Assembly: GCA_903895595.1 (NCBI GenBank)
Contig: CAITUP010000080.1
Coordinates: 1-35,701, forward strand
Origin: an uncultured Acetobacteraceae bacterium
Lineage (GTDB): Bacteria > Pseudomonadota > Alphaproteobacteria > Acetobacterales > Acetobacteraceae
Length of the DNA stretch: 35,701 bases
Direction: 5' to 3'
The notes under the pieces are model-generated. The model was not told the DNA's origin, searched no databases, and saw only the letters and a program-made list of their open reading frames with translations. This document shows, piece after piece, positions 15,659-23,787 of this stretch; position 1 is the first letter of the stretch; each line of letters opens with the position of its first letter. A program made the translations under genes and the position numbers.

Positions 15659-16927
15659 ATGCTGCTGGGCGCGATCGCCGACGACTTCACCGGGGCCACC
15701 GACCTCTGTTCCATGCTGGTGCGCGGCGGCATGCGGACCGTGCAACTGATCGGCGTGCCGGGGCCGAACGACCCGGTGTCGGACGCCGATGCGGTGGTCG
15801 TGGCGCTGAAATCGCGCACCGCGCCGATGCGGGAGGCCGTGGATCAGTCGCTGGCCGCTTTGCATTGGCTGCGCGCGGGCGGCGCCAAGCAGTTCTTCTT
15901 TAAATACTGCTCCACCTTCGACAGTACCGAAAAGGGCAATATCGGACCCGTTGCCGACGCGCTGATCGAGGCTTTGGGCTGCGGTTTCGCCCTCGCCTGT
16001 CCGGCGTTTCCGACCAACGCCCGCACCGTCTACCTCGGCCATCTGTTTGTCGGCGGTGTGCTGCTGAACGAGAGCGGGATGGAGCATCACCCGCTGACCC
16101 CGATGACCGATGCCAATCTCGTCCGCGTCCTGTCGCGCCAGACCGAAGGGACCGTCGGGCTGGTGCCATTCTCCACCGTCGAGCAAGGCGCGCAGGCGAT
16201 CCGCCGCGGTATGACCGGGTTGAAGGAACAGGGCAGGCGCTACGCGATCGTCGATGCCGTCACCGACGCGCATCTGCTGGCGATCGGGGAAGCCGCCGAA
16301 CATCACGCCCTGCTCACCGGCGGGTCCGGCGTCGCGCTTGGGTTGCCGGCAAATTTCCGGCGCGCGGGGCTGTTGCATGAGGCCGGCGATCCGGCTTCGC
16401 TGCCGGCGGTGACGGGGCATACGGCCGTGCTGTCCGGGTCCTGCTCCCGCGCGACGCTGATGCAGTTGGGGCGTGCCCGCGAGTCGTTGCCGGTTTACGA
16501 ACTGGACCCGCTGGCGACCCCGGACGCAGCCGCATTGGCGAAAGGCGCGCTGGACTGGGCCGAGGGGAAACTGGGCATGGTGCCGGTCGTGATCGCCGCC
16601 TCGGCCCCGCCGGACAGGGTCGCGGCCGTGCAGGCGCGGTTCGGGCGGGAGGCTGCCGGCGCGCTGATCGAGGACGCGATGGCGCGCATCGCCGCCGGTC
16701 TGGTGGCGGGCGGCGTGCGGCGGATGGTGGTGGCGGGCGGCGAGACCTCCGGCGCCGCCGTGGCGCGTCTGGGCGTGCGGTCGCTGCGCATTGGGCCGGA
16801 GATCGATCCGGGCGTGCCTTGGACACTGGCCGAGGGATCGGGGCCGTCGGTGATGATGGCACTGAAATCCGGCAATTTCGGCGCGCCGGACTTCTTCACC
16901 AAGGCTTTCGCGATGTTGGAGGGCTGA
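15659..16927 (+). CDS. otnK: Four-carbon acid-sugar kinase (3-oxo-tetronate kinase type)
   Basis: This is a 422-residue member of the DUF1537 kinase family. The N-terminal ADDFTGATDLCSMLVRGG (about residues 7-24) is the conserved substrate-side motif. The C-terminal nucleotide-binding domain has GGETSGAAVARLG and ALKSGNFG. OtnK phosphorylates 3-oxo-tetronate (from D-threonate or L-erythronate) to the 4-phosphate. The next gene, a class II aldolase 1 base after its stop, decarboxylates that product, which supports the assignment. The dehydrogenase and isomerase of the pathway are not in the window. A related acid-sugar substrate is possible. Confidence 0.88.
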   Translation: MLLGAIADDFTGATDLCSMLVRGGMRTVQLIGVPGPNDPVSDADAVVVALKSRTAPMREAVDQSLAALHWLRAGGAKQFFFKYCSTFDSTEKGNIGPVADALIEALGCGFALACPAFPTNARTVYLGHLFVGGVLLNESGMEHHPLTPMTDANLVRVLSRQTEGTVGLVPFSTVEQGAQAIRRGMTGLKEQGRRYAIVDAVTDAHLLAIGEAAEHHALLTGGSGVALGLPANFRRAGLLHEAGDPASLPAVTGHTAVLSGSCSRATLMQLGRARESLPVYELDPLATPDAAALAKGALDWAEGKLGMVPVVIAASAPPDRVAAVQARFGREAAGALIEDAMARIAAGLVAGGVRRMVVAGGETSGAAVARLGVRSLRIGPEIDPGVPWTLAEGSGPSVMMALKSGNFGAPDFFTKAFAMLEG

Positions 16928-16928
16928 G

Positions 16929-17564
16929 ATGACCGAGACCCAACTGCGCGACCTGCTGGTGAAGATGGCCGACAGCCTGTTCGCGCGCGGGTTTTCCGTC
17001 GGCAGCGCGGGCAATATCAGCGTACGGACGCCGGACGGGGGGTATTTGATCACGCCGACCAATTCCTCCCTCGGGTGGCTGGACGCGGCGCGGATATCCA
17101 AGCTGGACGCGGATTTCCGGCATGTGGACGGCGACAAACCGTCCAAGGAAGTCGTGATGCACCGAGCGTTTTATACGGCGCGGGGGGATGCGGGGGCGGT
17201 GGTGCATTTGCACTCGACGCTGGCGACGGCGGTGTCGTGTTTGCCGGATGTGGACTGGAATAACCCGATCCCGCCGCTGACGCCGTATTTCGTGATGCGC
17301 GTCGGGCGGCGGATGCCGATCATCGCGTATTTCCGGCCCGGCAATCCCGCCATGGAATCCACGATCCACGCGGCCGCCAAGAACGCGCGGGCCGTGCTGC
17401 TGGCGAACCACGGGCCGGTGGTGTCGGGGAAGACTCTAACGGACGCGGTTTACGCGGCGGAAGAGCTGGAGGAGGCGGCGAAGCTGTTTCTGATGCTGCG
17501 CGGGTCTTCGCCCCGGACGCTGACGCCGGGGCAGGTGGACGATTTGCTGGAGACGTTCGGGTAG
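16929..17564 (+). CDS. otnC: 3-oxo-tetronate 4-phosphate decarboxylase (class II aldolase)
   Basis: This 211-residue protein has the class II aldolase/adducin fold. N-terminal GFSVGSAGNISVRTPDGGYLI and TPTNSSLGWLD form the phosphate-binding loops. The catalytic glutamate lies in PSKEVVMHRAFY. The metal ligands are the histidines of VVHLHSTLA and ANHGPVVSG. With OtnK it would turn 3-oxo-tetronate 4-phosphate into dihydroxyacetone phosphate and CO2. It begins 1 base after the otnK stop, so the two are co-translated. The length is normal. Without genetic context it could be another fuculose-phosphate aldolase-like enzyme, but the pairing favours OtnC. Confidence 0.9.
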   Translation: MTETQLRDLLVKMADSLFARGFSVGSAGNISVRTPDGGYLITPTNSSLGWLDAARISKLDADFRHVDGDKPSKEVVMHRAFYTARGDAGAVVHLHSTLATAVSCLPDVDWNNPIPPLTPYFVMRVGRRMPIIAYFRPGNPAMESTIHAAAKNARAVLLANHGPVVSGKTLTDAVYAAEELEEAAKLFLMLRGSSPRTLTPGQVDDLLETFG

Positions 17565-17839
17565 GCGTCCGAACCTTTGACTCATCGTCAGCGGTGCCCT
17601 GCGTCCGCATGACGAGTTGGCACGGACCGGTGTGTCAATGGTGAGGGCGGTCGGTACGACTCACCCCTCCCGTCATGGTCGGCATGACTCACCCTTCCCG
17701 TCATGGTCGGCATGACTCACCCTTCCCGTCATGGTCGGGTTTAACCCGACCACCTCCTGCGATTTGAGGCTGGCATTGAAATCGCCCGGTTTTTTGTTGG
17801 CGTCCCATCGGCCAGAGGTGGTCGGGTCAAGCGCGACCA
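17565..17839. other. Intergenic repeat region between otnC and the hydrolase
   Basis: These 275 bases lie between convergent genes. They contain no gene and mostly hold a 28-bp tandem repeat and a REP-like pair, described separately. I see nothing else in 17565-17657. Confidence 0.7.
17658..17740. repeat. 28-bp tandem repeat, about three copies
   Basis: The unit starts GACTCACCCTTCCCGTCATG and ends GTCGGCAT. Copies occupy 17658-17685 (one C instead of T), 17686-17713 and 17714 to about 17740, the last running into the REP-like palindrome. Each unit contains the outer part (CCCGTCATGGTCGG) of the REP-like element, so the array appears to have grown from it. Confidence 0.85.
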
Positions 17840-17850
17840 TCACCCCCGTG
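17727..17850. repeat. REP-like inverted pair (BIME)
   Basis: One palindrome reads GTCATGGTCGGGTTTAACCC then GACCA. About 80 bases later an inverse copy reads GGTCGGGTCAAGCGCGACCA. The interval contains CCTGCGATTTGAGG and ATCGGCCAGA, echoed by the 22964 copy (CCTGCGACTTGAGG and GGGCCGGA). The right end overlaps the stop codon of the alpha/beta hydrolase gene. Confidence 0.75.
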
Positions 17851-18733
17851 CCGGCAGATGCTCCTGGTACCAAGCCAAAGTCGGCTCCATCACCTGACGA
17901 TAGGCCTCGCCCGCGTAGACCTCGTAATGCCCGTGCTGCTTCAGCACGATCAGCTTCTTCGGTTCGCCGGCTTTGGCATACAACGCCTCGCTTTCGTCAG
18001 GCGGCACCAGACGGTCGTTATCGGACGTGATGAACAGGATCGGCCGCGGCGCGATTTTGTCCACGACCCATTCCGGATGAAATTCCAGCGTCTCGTTGAT
18101 GTATTCCATCGGGATTTCGCTGACCGCGAAAGGGTTGTTCGCGCGCGCCGCCGCAGCCAAAGCGGCGGATTGCCGGTCCGGAAGCAGGATCGAGTTCCGC
18201 GCCACGAACTCCGACTGCCCCGTCATGACCTGGTTCACCCGGTCGGCGTTGGCGCGTTCCAGCAGATCGGCGAACTCATCGGGTCGGCGGACGCTGCGCA
18301 TCCAGCGGTAGCCGTGGCCGATGCCGACGACGGACACCACGCATTTCACGCGCGGATCGATCGCCGCCGTCCAGGTGACGGTCGCGCCGCCATAGCTGGT
18401 GCCGTAAAGCCCCAACCGTTGATCGTCCACCATCGGCTGCGCCCCGAGGAACGTCAGTGCCGCCTGACTGTCGGTCACCCGTCCATAAGGCGCCAGCCGC
18501 GACTTCGACCCATCGCTGTCGCCCCAGCCTTTGTAATCGAACGTCAGCACGACATAGCCGGCGGCGTTCAGGTCGCGGGCGTTATCGGGCAGATACAGGT
18601 CCCGCACGCCGGTATACCCGTGGCACAGGACAATACCGGCGCGCTTTTCGCCGGGCTGTAGATCGGGCGGCAGAAACAGGTCGCCGGACAGGCGGGTGCC
18701 TTCGCTGTAGAAGCTGACTTTCTGACTGGACAT
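17840..18733 (-). CDS. Alpha/beta hydrolase (dienelactone hydrolase-like)
   Basis: This is a 297-residue serine hydrolase. The oxyanion region is IVLCHGYTGVRDLYLP (about 34-49). The nucleophile S113 is in YGTSYGGATV. The acid is probably the aspartate in FITSDNDRLVPP, and the histidine is in KQHGHYEVY near the C-terminus. This is close to the peptidase S15/dienelactone hydrolase and YcjY-like groups. Substrate unknown. It is the last gene of the metY-led cluster, 24 bases after the GNAT gene. Its stop codon lies in a REP-like repeat, so the last residue or two may have been set by that repeat. GAGGG precedes the ATG. Confidence 0.9.
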   Translation of the reverse strand: MSSQKVSFYSEGTRLSGDLFLPPDLQPGEKRAGIVLCHGYTGVRDLYLPDNARDLNAAGYVVLTFDYKGWGDSDGSKSRLAPYGRVTDSQAALTFLGAQPMVDDQRLGLYGTSYGGATVTWTAAIDPRVKCVVSVVGIGHGYRWMRSVRRPDEFADLLERANADRVNQVMTGQSEFVARNSILLPDRQSAALAAAARANNPFAVSEIPMEYINETLEFHPEWVVDKIAPRPILFITSDNDRLVPPDESEALYAKAGEPKKLIVLKQHGHYEVYAGEAYRQVMEPTLAWYQEHLPARG

Positions 18734-18757
18734 GGGTTTCCCTCCGCTATGGCGCGA

Positions 18758-19192
18758 TTATGCCCCAAGCGCCTTGCGGAGGAACAGCTTCGTATGCCCG
18801 ACCGGGTAATCCTCCAGCGTGCCGAACACCGTATAGCCGCGCTTGCGGTAGAAATCCGGGGCCTGATAGCTGTGGGTTTCCAGCGTGGCGTGATGCGCCC
18901 CGCGTTCGCGCCCATAGGCCTCGGCCGCGTCCATCAGGCCGTTGCCATAGCCCTGCTGGCGCAGCATTTCCGACACCCAGAGCCAGCGGATATGCAGCCA
19001 GCCGCCCCAGATATGCCCGGTGCAGCCGCCCAGCCACTCCCCGCGTTCGGAGCGGAGGAAGTAGCCGACGGGAAACCATTCCGTCAGGCCGGTGCGGGCG
19101 AAACTCAGGTTGACGACGTTGTCTTCCAGGAAGCGCTGCAAATCCGGGTCCGGCAGCGGTTCGAACACAATCCGTATCGCGCCGTCCTTCAT
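18758..19192 (-). CDS. GNAT family N-acetyltransferase
   Basis: This 144-residue protein has acetyl-CoA motif A as SEMLRQQGYGNGLMDAAEAY (R-x-x-G-x-G) and motif B as LETHSYQAPDFYRKRGYTVF, both typical of GNAT. It would transfer acetyl to a small molecule or protein amine; the substrate is unknown. Its ATG overlaps the TGA of the EamA transporter (ATGA), with AGGGA upstream inside that gene. The upstream frame stays open for a long way, but those codons are antisense to the transporter frame and are not part of the protein. Confidence 0.88.
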   Translation of the reverse strand: MKDGAIRIVFEPLPDPDLQRFLEDNVVNLSFARTGLTEWFPVGYFLRSERGEWLGGCTGHIWGGWLHIRWLWVSEMLRQQGYGNGLMDAAEAYGRERGAHHATLETHSYQAPDFYRKRGYTVFGTLEDYPVGHTKLFLRKALGA

Positions 19193-20046
19193 GTGTGTCC
19201 CTTTTCGATACGGTCGCGGTGCCAGGTCCATAGACCGCTGAGCACCACGATCCCGCCGCCCGCGATCGTCCAGCCATCCGGCACGTCGCCGAAGACCAGA
19301 GCGCCCAACATGGTCGCCCAGACGAGCAATGTATAGGCATAGGGTTGCAGCGCCGCGGCCTCGGCGTGGTCCAGCGCCTTGATCAAAGCGGCATGCGATA
19401 GTGTGCCGAGGATTCCGACGCCGGCCATCAGCGCCCAGGCGCTGGGCGTGGGCGGCACCCAGGCGAAGGGGACCAGCAGGGATGTGCCGATCAACCCGGT
19501 CAGCGCCGTCCACAGCAGCGTGGTGTCGGATCGGTCGGTGCGGGCGACGACGCGGGTCAGCACTTGGTAGACCGCCCACAGCAACGCCCCGGCCAGCGGG
19601 ATCGCCAGCGGCCAGTTCAGCGCATGGAATCCGGGCCGGATAATCGGCAGCACACCCGCGAACCCCGCCAACACCGCCAGCCAGCGCCCGAGCCCGCCAT
19701 GTTCGCGCAAAAACACCACCGACAGCGCGACCACCATCAACGGGGACGTCGCGGCAATCGCGTGCGTGTCCGCCAGCGGCAGATAGAAGAACGCCAGCAC
19801 GAACACGCCATTCTCCACCAGCGCCAGCACGCCCCGCCCCGCTTGCAGCCACGGACGCGCGCTGCGGATCGCGGCGGGACCGGCGACCAGCAGCGCGAAG
19901 CCGGTGAAGATGACGTAGCGGACCCACAGGGTCTGCACGATCGGGTAATCGCGGACGAGGAACTTGCTCATCGCGTCCATGCTGGCGAACCCGGCCATCG
20001 ACAGGGACGCGAGCAAAGCGGCGAGGCCGGGGCGGGGGGCGGTCAT
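19189..20046 (-). CDS. DMT-superfamily (EamA) inner-membrane transporter
   Basis: This is a 285-residue membrane protein of two EamA repeats and about ten membrane helices. They begin [19 protein letters not shown] and run to [17 protein letters not shown]. The first repeat ends with [18 protein letters not shown] and the second with [24 protein letters not shown], the conserved helix with P and a late glycine. Members export amino acids or metabolites; RhtA-like export is possible in view of the neighbouring metY. The ATG overlaps the TGA of the SDR gene (ATGA), and the next gene overlaps in the same way, so the three are translationally linked. Confidence 0.9.
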   Translation of the reverse strand: MTAPRPGLAALLASLSMAGFASMDAMSKFLVRDYPIVQTLWVRYVIFTGFALLVAGPAAIRSARPWLQAGRGVLALVENGVFVLAFFYLPLADTHAIAATSPLMVVALSVVFLREHGGLGRWLAVLAGFAGVLPIIRPGFHALNWPLAIPLAGALLWAVYQVLTRVVARTDRSDTTLLWTALTGLIGTSLLVPFAWVPPTPSAWALMAGVGILGTLSHAALIKALDHAEAAALQPYAYTLLVWATMLGALVFGDVPDGWTIAGGGIVVLSGLWTWHRDRIEKGHT

Positions 20047-20717
20047 TCCGGGTAAATCATCTTCCGCATTACCCCGCCATCGGTCACGAACTCCGCCCCC
20101 GTGATGAACCCGCTGTCCGCCCCCAGCAGAAACGCCGCCAGCGCGGCGACGTCGTCGGGCACGCCGACCCGGCCGGCGGGGTGGAAGGCGTGTTCCTCGG
20201 CGGTGGGGGAGGGGCCTTTGGTGTCGATCCAGCCAGGGCTGATGCAGTTCACGCGGACATCCGGCCCCAGGCTGATCGCCAACGCATGGGTCAGCGCCAC
20301 GACCCCGCCTTTCGACGCCGCATAGGCCTCGGTATTCGGTTCGGACATGTGCGCCCGTGTGGACGCAATGGTAACGATCGCGCCTTTGGCGGCGCGCAGC
20401 TTGGCTTCCGCCGCCTTCGTCAGCAGGAAGATGCTGGTCAGGTTGGTCGCCAGCACCGACGACCATTCCGCCAGCGACAATTCGGCCAGAGGCTTACGGA
20501 TGCCGAACCCGGCATTGCACACCAGCGCGTCCAGCCGGGGCATCCCCCCGATCAAGGCGGCGACGGCGCTTTCGTCGGACACATCGCAGGCGACCTGTCC
20601 CGGCTCGGGATCGCGGTCGGCGACCACGACATCCCAGCCGTCCCGTGACAGCCGCGCCGCGATGGCGGCTCCGATCCCGCGCGCGCCGCCGGTCACCAGG
20701 GCCACGCGCGCGGTCAT
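20043..20717 (-). CDS. Short-chain dehydrogenase/reductase (SDR)
   Basis: This 224-residue classical SDR has the NAD(P)-binding GGARGIG (10-16), the N-A-G motif (68-70) and the catalytic S119 with Y132-x3-K136 in AYAASKGG. It has the C-terminal [17 protein letters not shown] and the GAEFVTDGG end. D34 after the second strand (VVADRDPE) suggests NAD preference. The substrate is unknown. It starts 3 bases after the metY stop and overlaps the transporter gene by 4 bases. It is somewhat shorter than the common 245 to 260 residues, mainly between the second strand and NAG. Confidence 0.92.
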   Translation of the reverse strand: MTARVALVTGGARGIGAAIAARLSRDGWDVVVADRDPEPGQVACDVSDESAVAALIGGMPRLDALVCNAGFGIRKPLAELSLAEWSSVLATNLTSIFLLTKAAEAKLRAAKGAIVTIASTRAHMSEPNTEAYAASKGGVVALTHALAISLGPDVRVNCISPGWIDTKGPSPTAEEHAFHPAGRVGVPDDVAALAAFLLGADSGFITGAEFVTDGGVMRKMIYPE

Positions 20718-20720
20718 GGG

Positions 20721-22013
20721 TTACGCCTTGGCCGCGTCCAACGCCTGCGACAAATCGGCGATGATGTCGTCGATATGCTCGATGCCCACGGACAGCCGGA
20801 CGTAACCCGGCGTCACGCCGGTCGCCGCCTGTTCCTCGGCTGTGAGCTGGGAGTGCGTGGTGCTCGCCGGATGGATCGCCAGGCTGCGCGCGTCGCCGAT
20901 ATTCGCCACATGGTAGAACATCTTCAGCGCGTCGACGAATTTACTGCCAGCGCTGGCACCGCCCGCGAGTTCGAAGCCGCACAGCCCGCCCATGCCTTTC
21001 GGCAGGTACTTGGCGGTCCGCTCCGCCGCCGCGCCGGTGTGCTGCGAGGGGTGGATGACGCGGGACACGTCCTTGCGCCCGGCCAGGAACTTGGCCACTG
21101 CCAAGCTGTTCTCGCTATGCGCGCGCATCCGCAGCGCCAGCGTCTCGATCCCTTGCAGGAACAGGAACGAATTGAACGGGGCGATGGCCGCGCCGAGGTC
21201 GCGCAGCAGCGTCACGCGCATTTTCAGGATGTAGGCGATAGGCCCGAGCGGCTTGACGGCTTGGGACCAGACGGCGCCGTGGTAGGACGGGTCGGGCTGA
21301 TTCAGCAGCGGCTGGCGGGCGGGATGCGCCTCCCAATCGAAATTGCCGCCGTCGATGACGACGCCGCCGATGGAGGTGCCGTGGCCGCCGATATATTTCG
21401 TCGCCGAATACATCACCACCGCCGCGCCATGATCGAACGGGCGCACCAGCAGCGGGGCCGCGGTGTTGTCCATGATCAGCGGAATGCCCATGGAACGGCC
21501 GATGGCGGCGACTTCCGCGATCGGGAACGGGATCAGCTTCGGGTTCGGCAGCGTTTCCGCGTAGTACGCACGCGTGCGGTCGTCGGTGGCGCGGCGGAAG
21601 GCCTCGGGATCGGTGGGATCGACGAAGCGGCACTCGATCCCCTGGGCTTTCAACGTGTTGGCGAACAGGTTCCAGGTCCCGCCATACAGATCGGTCGAGC
21701 TGACGATGTTGTCCCCGGCCACACACAGGTTCTGCACCGTAAATGCGGACGCCGCCTGACCCGAGGCCAGCGCCAACGCCGCGACCCCACCCTCGAGCGC
21801 CGCGATCCGCTGCTCGAACGCGTCCTGCGTCGGGTTCATGATGCGGGTGTAGATGTTGCCGAGTTCCTTCAGGCCGAACAGGTTCGCGGCATGCTCGCTG
21901 CTGTCGAACTGGAAGGACGTGGTCTGGTAGATCGGCACCGCGACGGCATTGGTCGCGGAATCCCGCCGCCAGCCGGCGTGCAGGGCCAGGGTTTCGGGGT
22001 TCTTGGATGTCAT
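20721..22013 (-). CDS. metY: O-acetylhomoserine sulfhydrylase
   Basis: This is a 430-residue Cys/Met-metabolism PLP enzyme, the usual length of MetY. It joins O-acetylhomoserine with sulfide to make homocysteine and acetate. It has ETLALHAGWRRDSATNAVAV at the start, ALASGQAASAFTVQNL near 82-97, YYAETLPNPKL, D182-N-T-A-A-P, and the Schiff-base K206 in YSATKYIGGHGT. The C-terminal LSVGIEHIDDIIADL is standard. AAGGAG lies 8 bases before the ATG. First gene of the cluster with SDR, transporter, GNAT and hydrolase. The upstream region holds hairpins of a repeat family and no SAM riboswitch that I can recognise. Confidence 0.93.
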   Translation of the reverse strand: MTSKNPETLALHAGWRRDSATNAVAVPIYQTTSFQFDSSEHAANLFGLKELGNIYTRIMNPTQDAFEQRIAALEGGVAALALASGQAASAFTVQNLCVAGDNIVSSTDLYGGTWNLFANTLKAQGIECRFVDPTDPEAFRRATDDRTRAYYAETLPNPKLIPFPIAEVAAIGRSMGIPLIMDNTAAPLLVRPFDHGAAVVMYSATKYIGGHGTSIGGVVIDGGNFDWEAHPARQPLLNQPDPSYHGAVWSQAVKPLGPIAYILKMRVTLLRDLGAAIAPFNSFLFLQGIETLALRMRAHSENSLAVAKFLAGRKDVSRVIHPSQHTGAAAERTAKYLPKGMGGLCGFELAGGASAGSKFVDALKMFYHVANIGDARSLAIHPASTTHSQLTAEEQAATGVTPGYVRLSVGIEHIDDIIADLSQALDAAKA

Positions 22014-22039
22014 GTTGGGGTCTCCTTAACAATTTAAGC

Positions 22040-22123
22040 GTCATGGTCCGCGAAAGCGGACCAACCACGCCTTTGTCGGGTGTCGGAAGAGCGTAGGTCC
22101 TCGGCCGTCGCCGAGGATGACAC
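22040..22123. repeat. Intergenic pair of perfect hairpins upstream of metY
   Basis: TGGTCCGC-GAAA-GCGGACCA (22044-22063) and TCCTCGGC-CGTC-GCCGAGGA (22098-22117) are both perfect 8-bp stems with 4-base loops. The outer ends GTCATGG and GATGACAC resemble the GTCATGG borders of the REP-like family. They probably form a second, related repeat type. On the metY transcript they could also act as leader structure. Confidence 0.6.
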
Positions 22124-22125
22124 CG

Positions 22126-22893
22126 TTACGCCGCTTTCGCCGCCTGTTCCCGCAGAACCTTCTGGCCATGGCGGAACGCCTGCACCATGTGCTCCGCCGG
22201 CATGGCGCCGGAGAACACCGTGTAGCCATCCAGGAAGAACGACGGCACGCCGCTGACATTCGCCTCCCGCGCGGCCTGATCGGCGGCGCGCATTTCCCGA
22301 TCGGCGAGATCGGTGGCGAGGAATGCCAGCACTTCCGCGCGATCCAGCCCGGCTTCCACCGCGCAATCGGCCAGAACCGCATGGTCCCCGATGTCGCCGC
22401 CCTGGATGAAATAGGACTTGAACACCGCCTCCATCGCCGCGTCCTGCACGCCCTTCTGGCCCGCGAACCAGATCAGACGATGCGCGTCGATGGTGTTGGG
22501 CGTGCGGGTCATCAGGTCCTGGCGGAAGGCCAAACCGACCGCCTCGGCCGCGCTTTGGATGCGGGCATCGATGGCCTTCGCCTTCTCGGCGCTGCCGAAT
22601 TTCCAGGCGCGATAGGCGGCGCGGTCGCGGCCTTCCTTGGGCATGTCGGGATTGAGTTGGAACGGGTTCCAATGGACGGTGAAGTGGAACCCTTCCTCGG
22701 CCAAAGTCGCCAAAGCGCGTTCGAGCTGGCGCTTGCCGATATAGCACCAGGGGCAGATGGCGTCGGAGACGATGTCGATCCGCGTGCCCACGCCTTGCGC
22801 CGCATGCAGGTTGGTGGGGGTGGCGTTGTCGGTGTCGCAGCCATCGGGGCCGCAGACGGCGCCTTCGATGTCGGTGTGGAGTTGGTCGTCCAT
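22126..22893 (-). CDS. DsbA-family oxidoreductase (FrnE-like)
   Basis: This is a 255-residue thioredoxin-fold protein. The active site is C47-P-W-C50 in VSDAICPWCYIGKRQLERAL, and the cis-proline segment is VSGVPSFFLDG. The length and the W-C-Y-I-G-K motif match the FrnE/2-hydroxychromene-2-carboxylate isomerase-like branch of DsbA. No signal peptide is seen, so it is probably cytoplasmic. The N-terminal 35 residues form an extra tail with a C14-x4-C19 pair (CGPDGC) that could be redox-active or bind metal. I chose the ATG at 22893 for its GGAGG 8 bases upstream; a longer start at 22947 has no such site. Confidence 0.88.
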   Translation of the reverse strand: MDDQLHTDIEGAVCGPDGCDTDNATPTNLHAAQGVGTRIDIVSDAICPWCYIGKRQLERALATLAEEGFHFTVHWNPFQLNPDMPKEGRDRAAYRAWKFGSAEKAKAIDARIQSAAEAVGLAFRQDLMTRTPNTIDAHRLIWFAGQKGVQDAAMEAVFKSYFIQGGDIGDHAVLADCAVEAGLDRAEVLAFLATDLADREMRAADQAAREANVSGVPSFFLDGYTVFSGAMPAEHMVQAFRHGQKVLREQAAKAA

Positions 22894-22963
22894 GAATGGG
22901 TCCTCCGTTATGGGGCGCACCATGACGTTGTCCGAGCGATTTGTCACCTTGGGGCGCTCCTAC

Positions 22964-23075
22964 CCCCGTCATGGTCGGGCCTGACCCGACCATCCCCTGC
23001 GACTTGAGGGGGATGGAGCGGCGGTCAGCGCTCAATGGGCCGGAGATGGTCGGGTCACGCCCGACCATGACGGGG
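22964..23075. repeat. REP-like element with 17-bp inverted ends (BIME)
   Basis: CCCCGTCATGGTCGGGC at 22964-22980 and its exact reverse complement at 23059-23075 border a 112-bp element. Each end also contains its own palindrome: ATGGTCGGG-CCTGA-CCCGACCAT and ATGGTCGGG-TCACG-CCCGACCAT. It sits between the tyrosine phosphatase and DsbA-like genes. No transposase is present, so it is a non-autonomous, REP-type repeat. Confidence 0.85.
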
Positions 23076-23080
23076 TCCCT

Positions 23081-23752
23081 CTATTCGTGATGCAACACCT
23101 TCTCATCGATGAAATTCGCCAGCCCACTGGCATGGAAATCCCGCTTCAAAGCAGCCTCATCGTAATCGTCCCGCACCCAATCCAGGAACGGCTTCCGACC
23201 TTCGCCCTCCCGCTGATAACGCAGGAAAAACGCGTCCAAAATCCCGGTCTTGGCCTGCTTGATATGCCCGAACCGAAGCGACAACTGCCGCAGCGCCGCC
23301 GCCGCCGTCCCGCCCTCGAACATCACGAACAATCCCGCGGCCAGCCCCGCTCGGTCCGCGCCCGATTTGCAATGGATCAGGCCGGGGCCGCGCATATGCG
23401 CGAAAATGTCGAACAGCCGGAAGATGCGGTCCTTGTGCGGCGCGCCGCGGCTTTCCAGCGACAGGTCGTGAACCTCCATCCCCAGCTTCAGCGCGGCATC
23501 GCGCGACAGCGCGTAAGACCCGGTCTGCGTCACGCCGCGCAGATTGATCAGTGTCCGCACCCCGTAGCGACGGTACGCGCGCCGGATCCGCTGCGGCGTC
23601 GGGTGGTTGCTGCGATACAGCCGGTTCGGCGACACGGCGGCCCAGTTGCTCCACAGCAGACGCAAGATGGAATGATCGATGAAAAGCGAATCCACCCATG
23701 CCAAAGCACGCCCGCGCGCGGTGGCCACATCGCCTTTGAAAATGGAGTTCAT
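23081..23752 (-). CDS. Tyrosine phosphatase family protein
   Basis: This 223-residue protein has the Cys-dependent phosphatase loop H127-C-K-S-G-A-D-R134 (C-x5-R) in LIHCKSGADRAGLAAGLFV. It has an upstream RLYRSNHPTPQRIRRAYRRY and TLINLRGV segment typical of the bacterial dual-specificity-like group. The likely general-acid aspartate is in HDLSLESRG (about 95-104). It would remove phosphate from tyrosine or from a lipid or sugar. It starts about 35 bases after the PaiB-like gene, with which and with pckA it may be co-transcribed. A REP-like element lies just after its stop. No membrane segment is seen. Confidence 0.88.
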   Translation of the reverse strand: MNSIFKGDVATARGRALAWVDSLFIDHSILRLLWSNWAAVSPNRLYRSNHPTPQRIRRAYRRYGVRTLINLRGVTQTGSYALSRDAALKLGMEVHDLSLESRGAPHKDRIFRLFDIFAHMRGPGLIHCKSGADRAGLAAGLFVMFEGGTAAAALRQLSLRFGHIKQAKTGILDAFFLRYQREGEGRKPFLDWVRDDYDEAALKRDFHASGLANFIDEKVLHHE

Positions 23753-23787
23753 GAGGGGTGTGCGCGCCGCCGAATAAGGACGCCCGA

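Noticed and set aside
17658-17740. CRISPR array
   Set aside because: The 28-bp copies are contiguous, with no spacers, and no cas gene is present.
22014-22125. SAM riboswitch upstream of metY
   Set aside because: The region consists of two simple hairpins like intergenic repeats, and I could not find the SAM-II or SAM-V core sequences.
22964-23075. Insertion sequence or MITE with transposase
   Set aside because: It has inverted ends but no ORF. The nested palindromes and single-ended copies fit REP-type repeats better. Target duplications are not visible.
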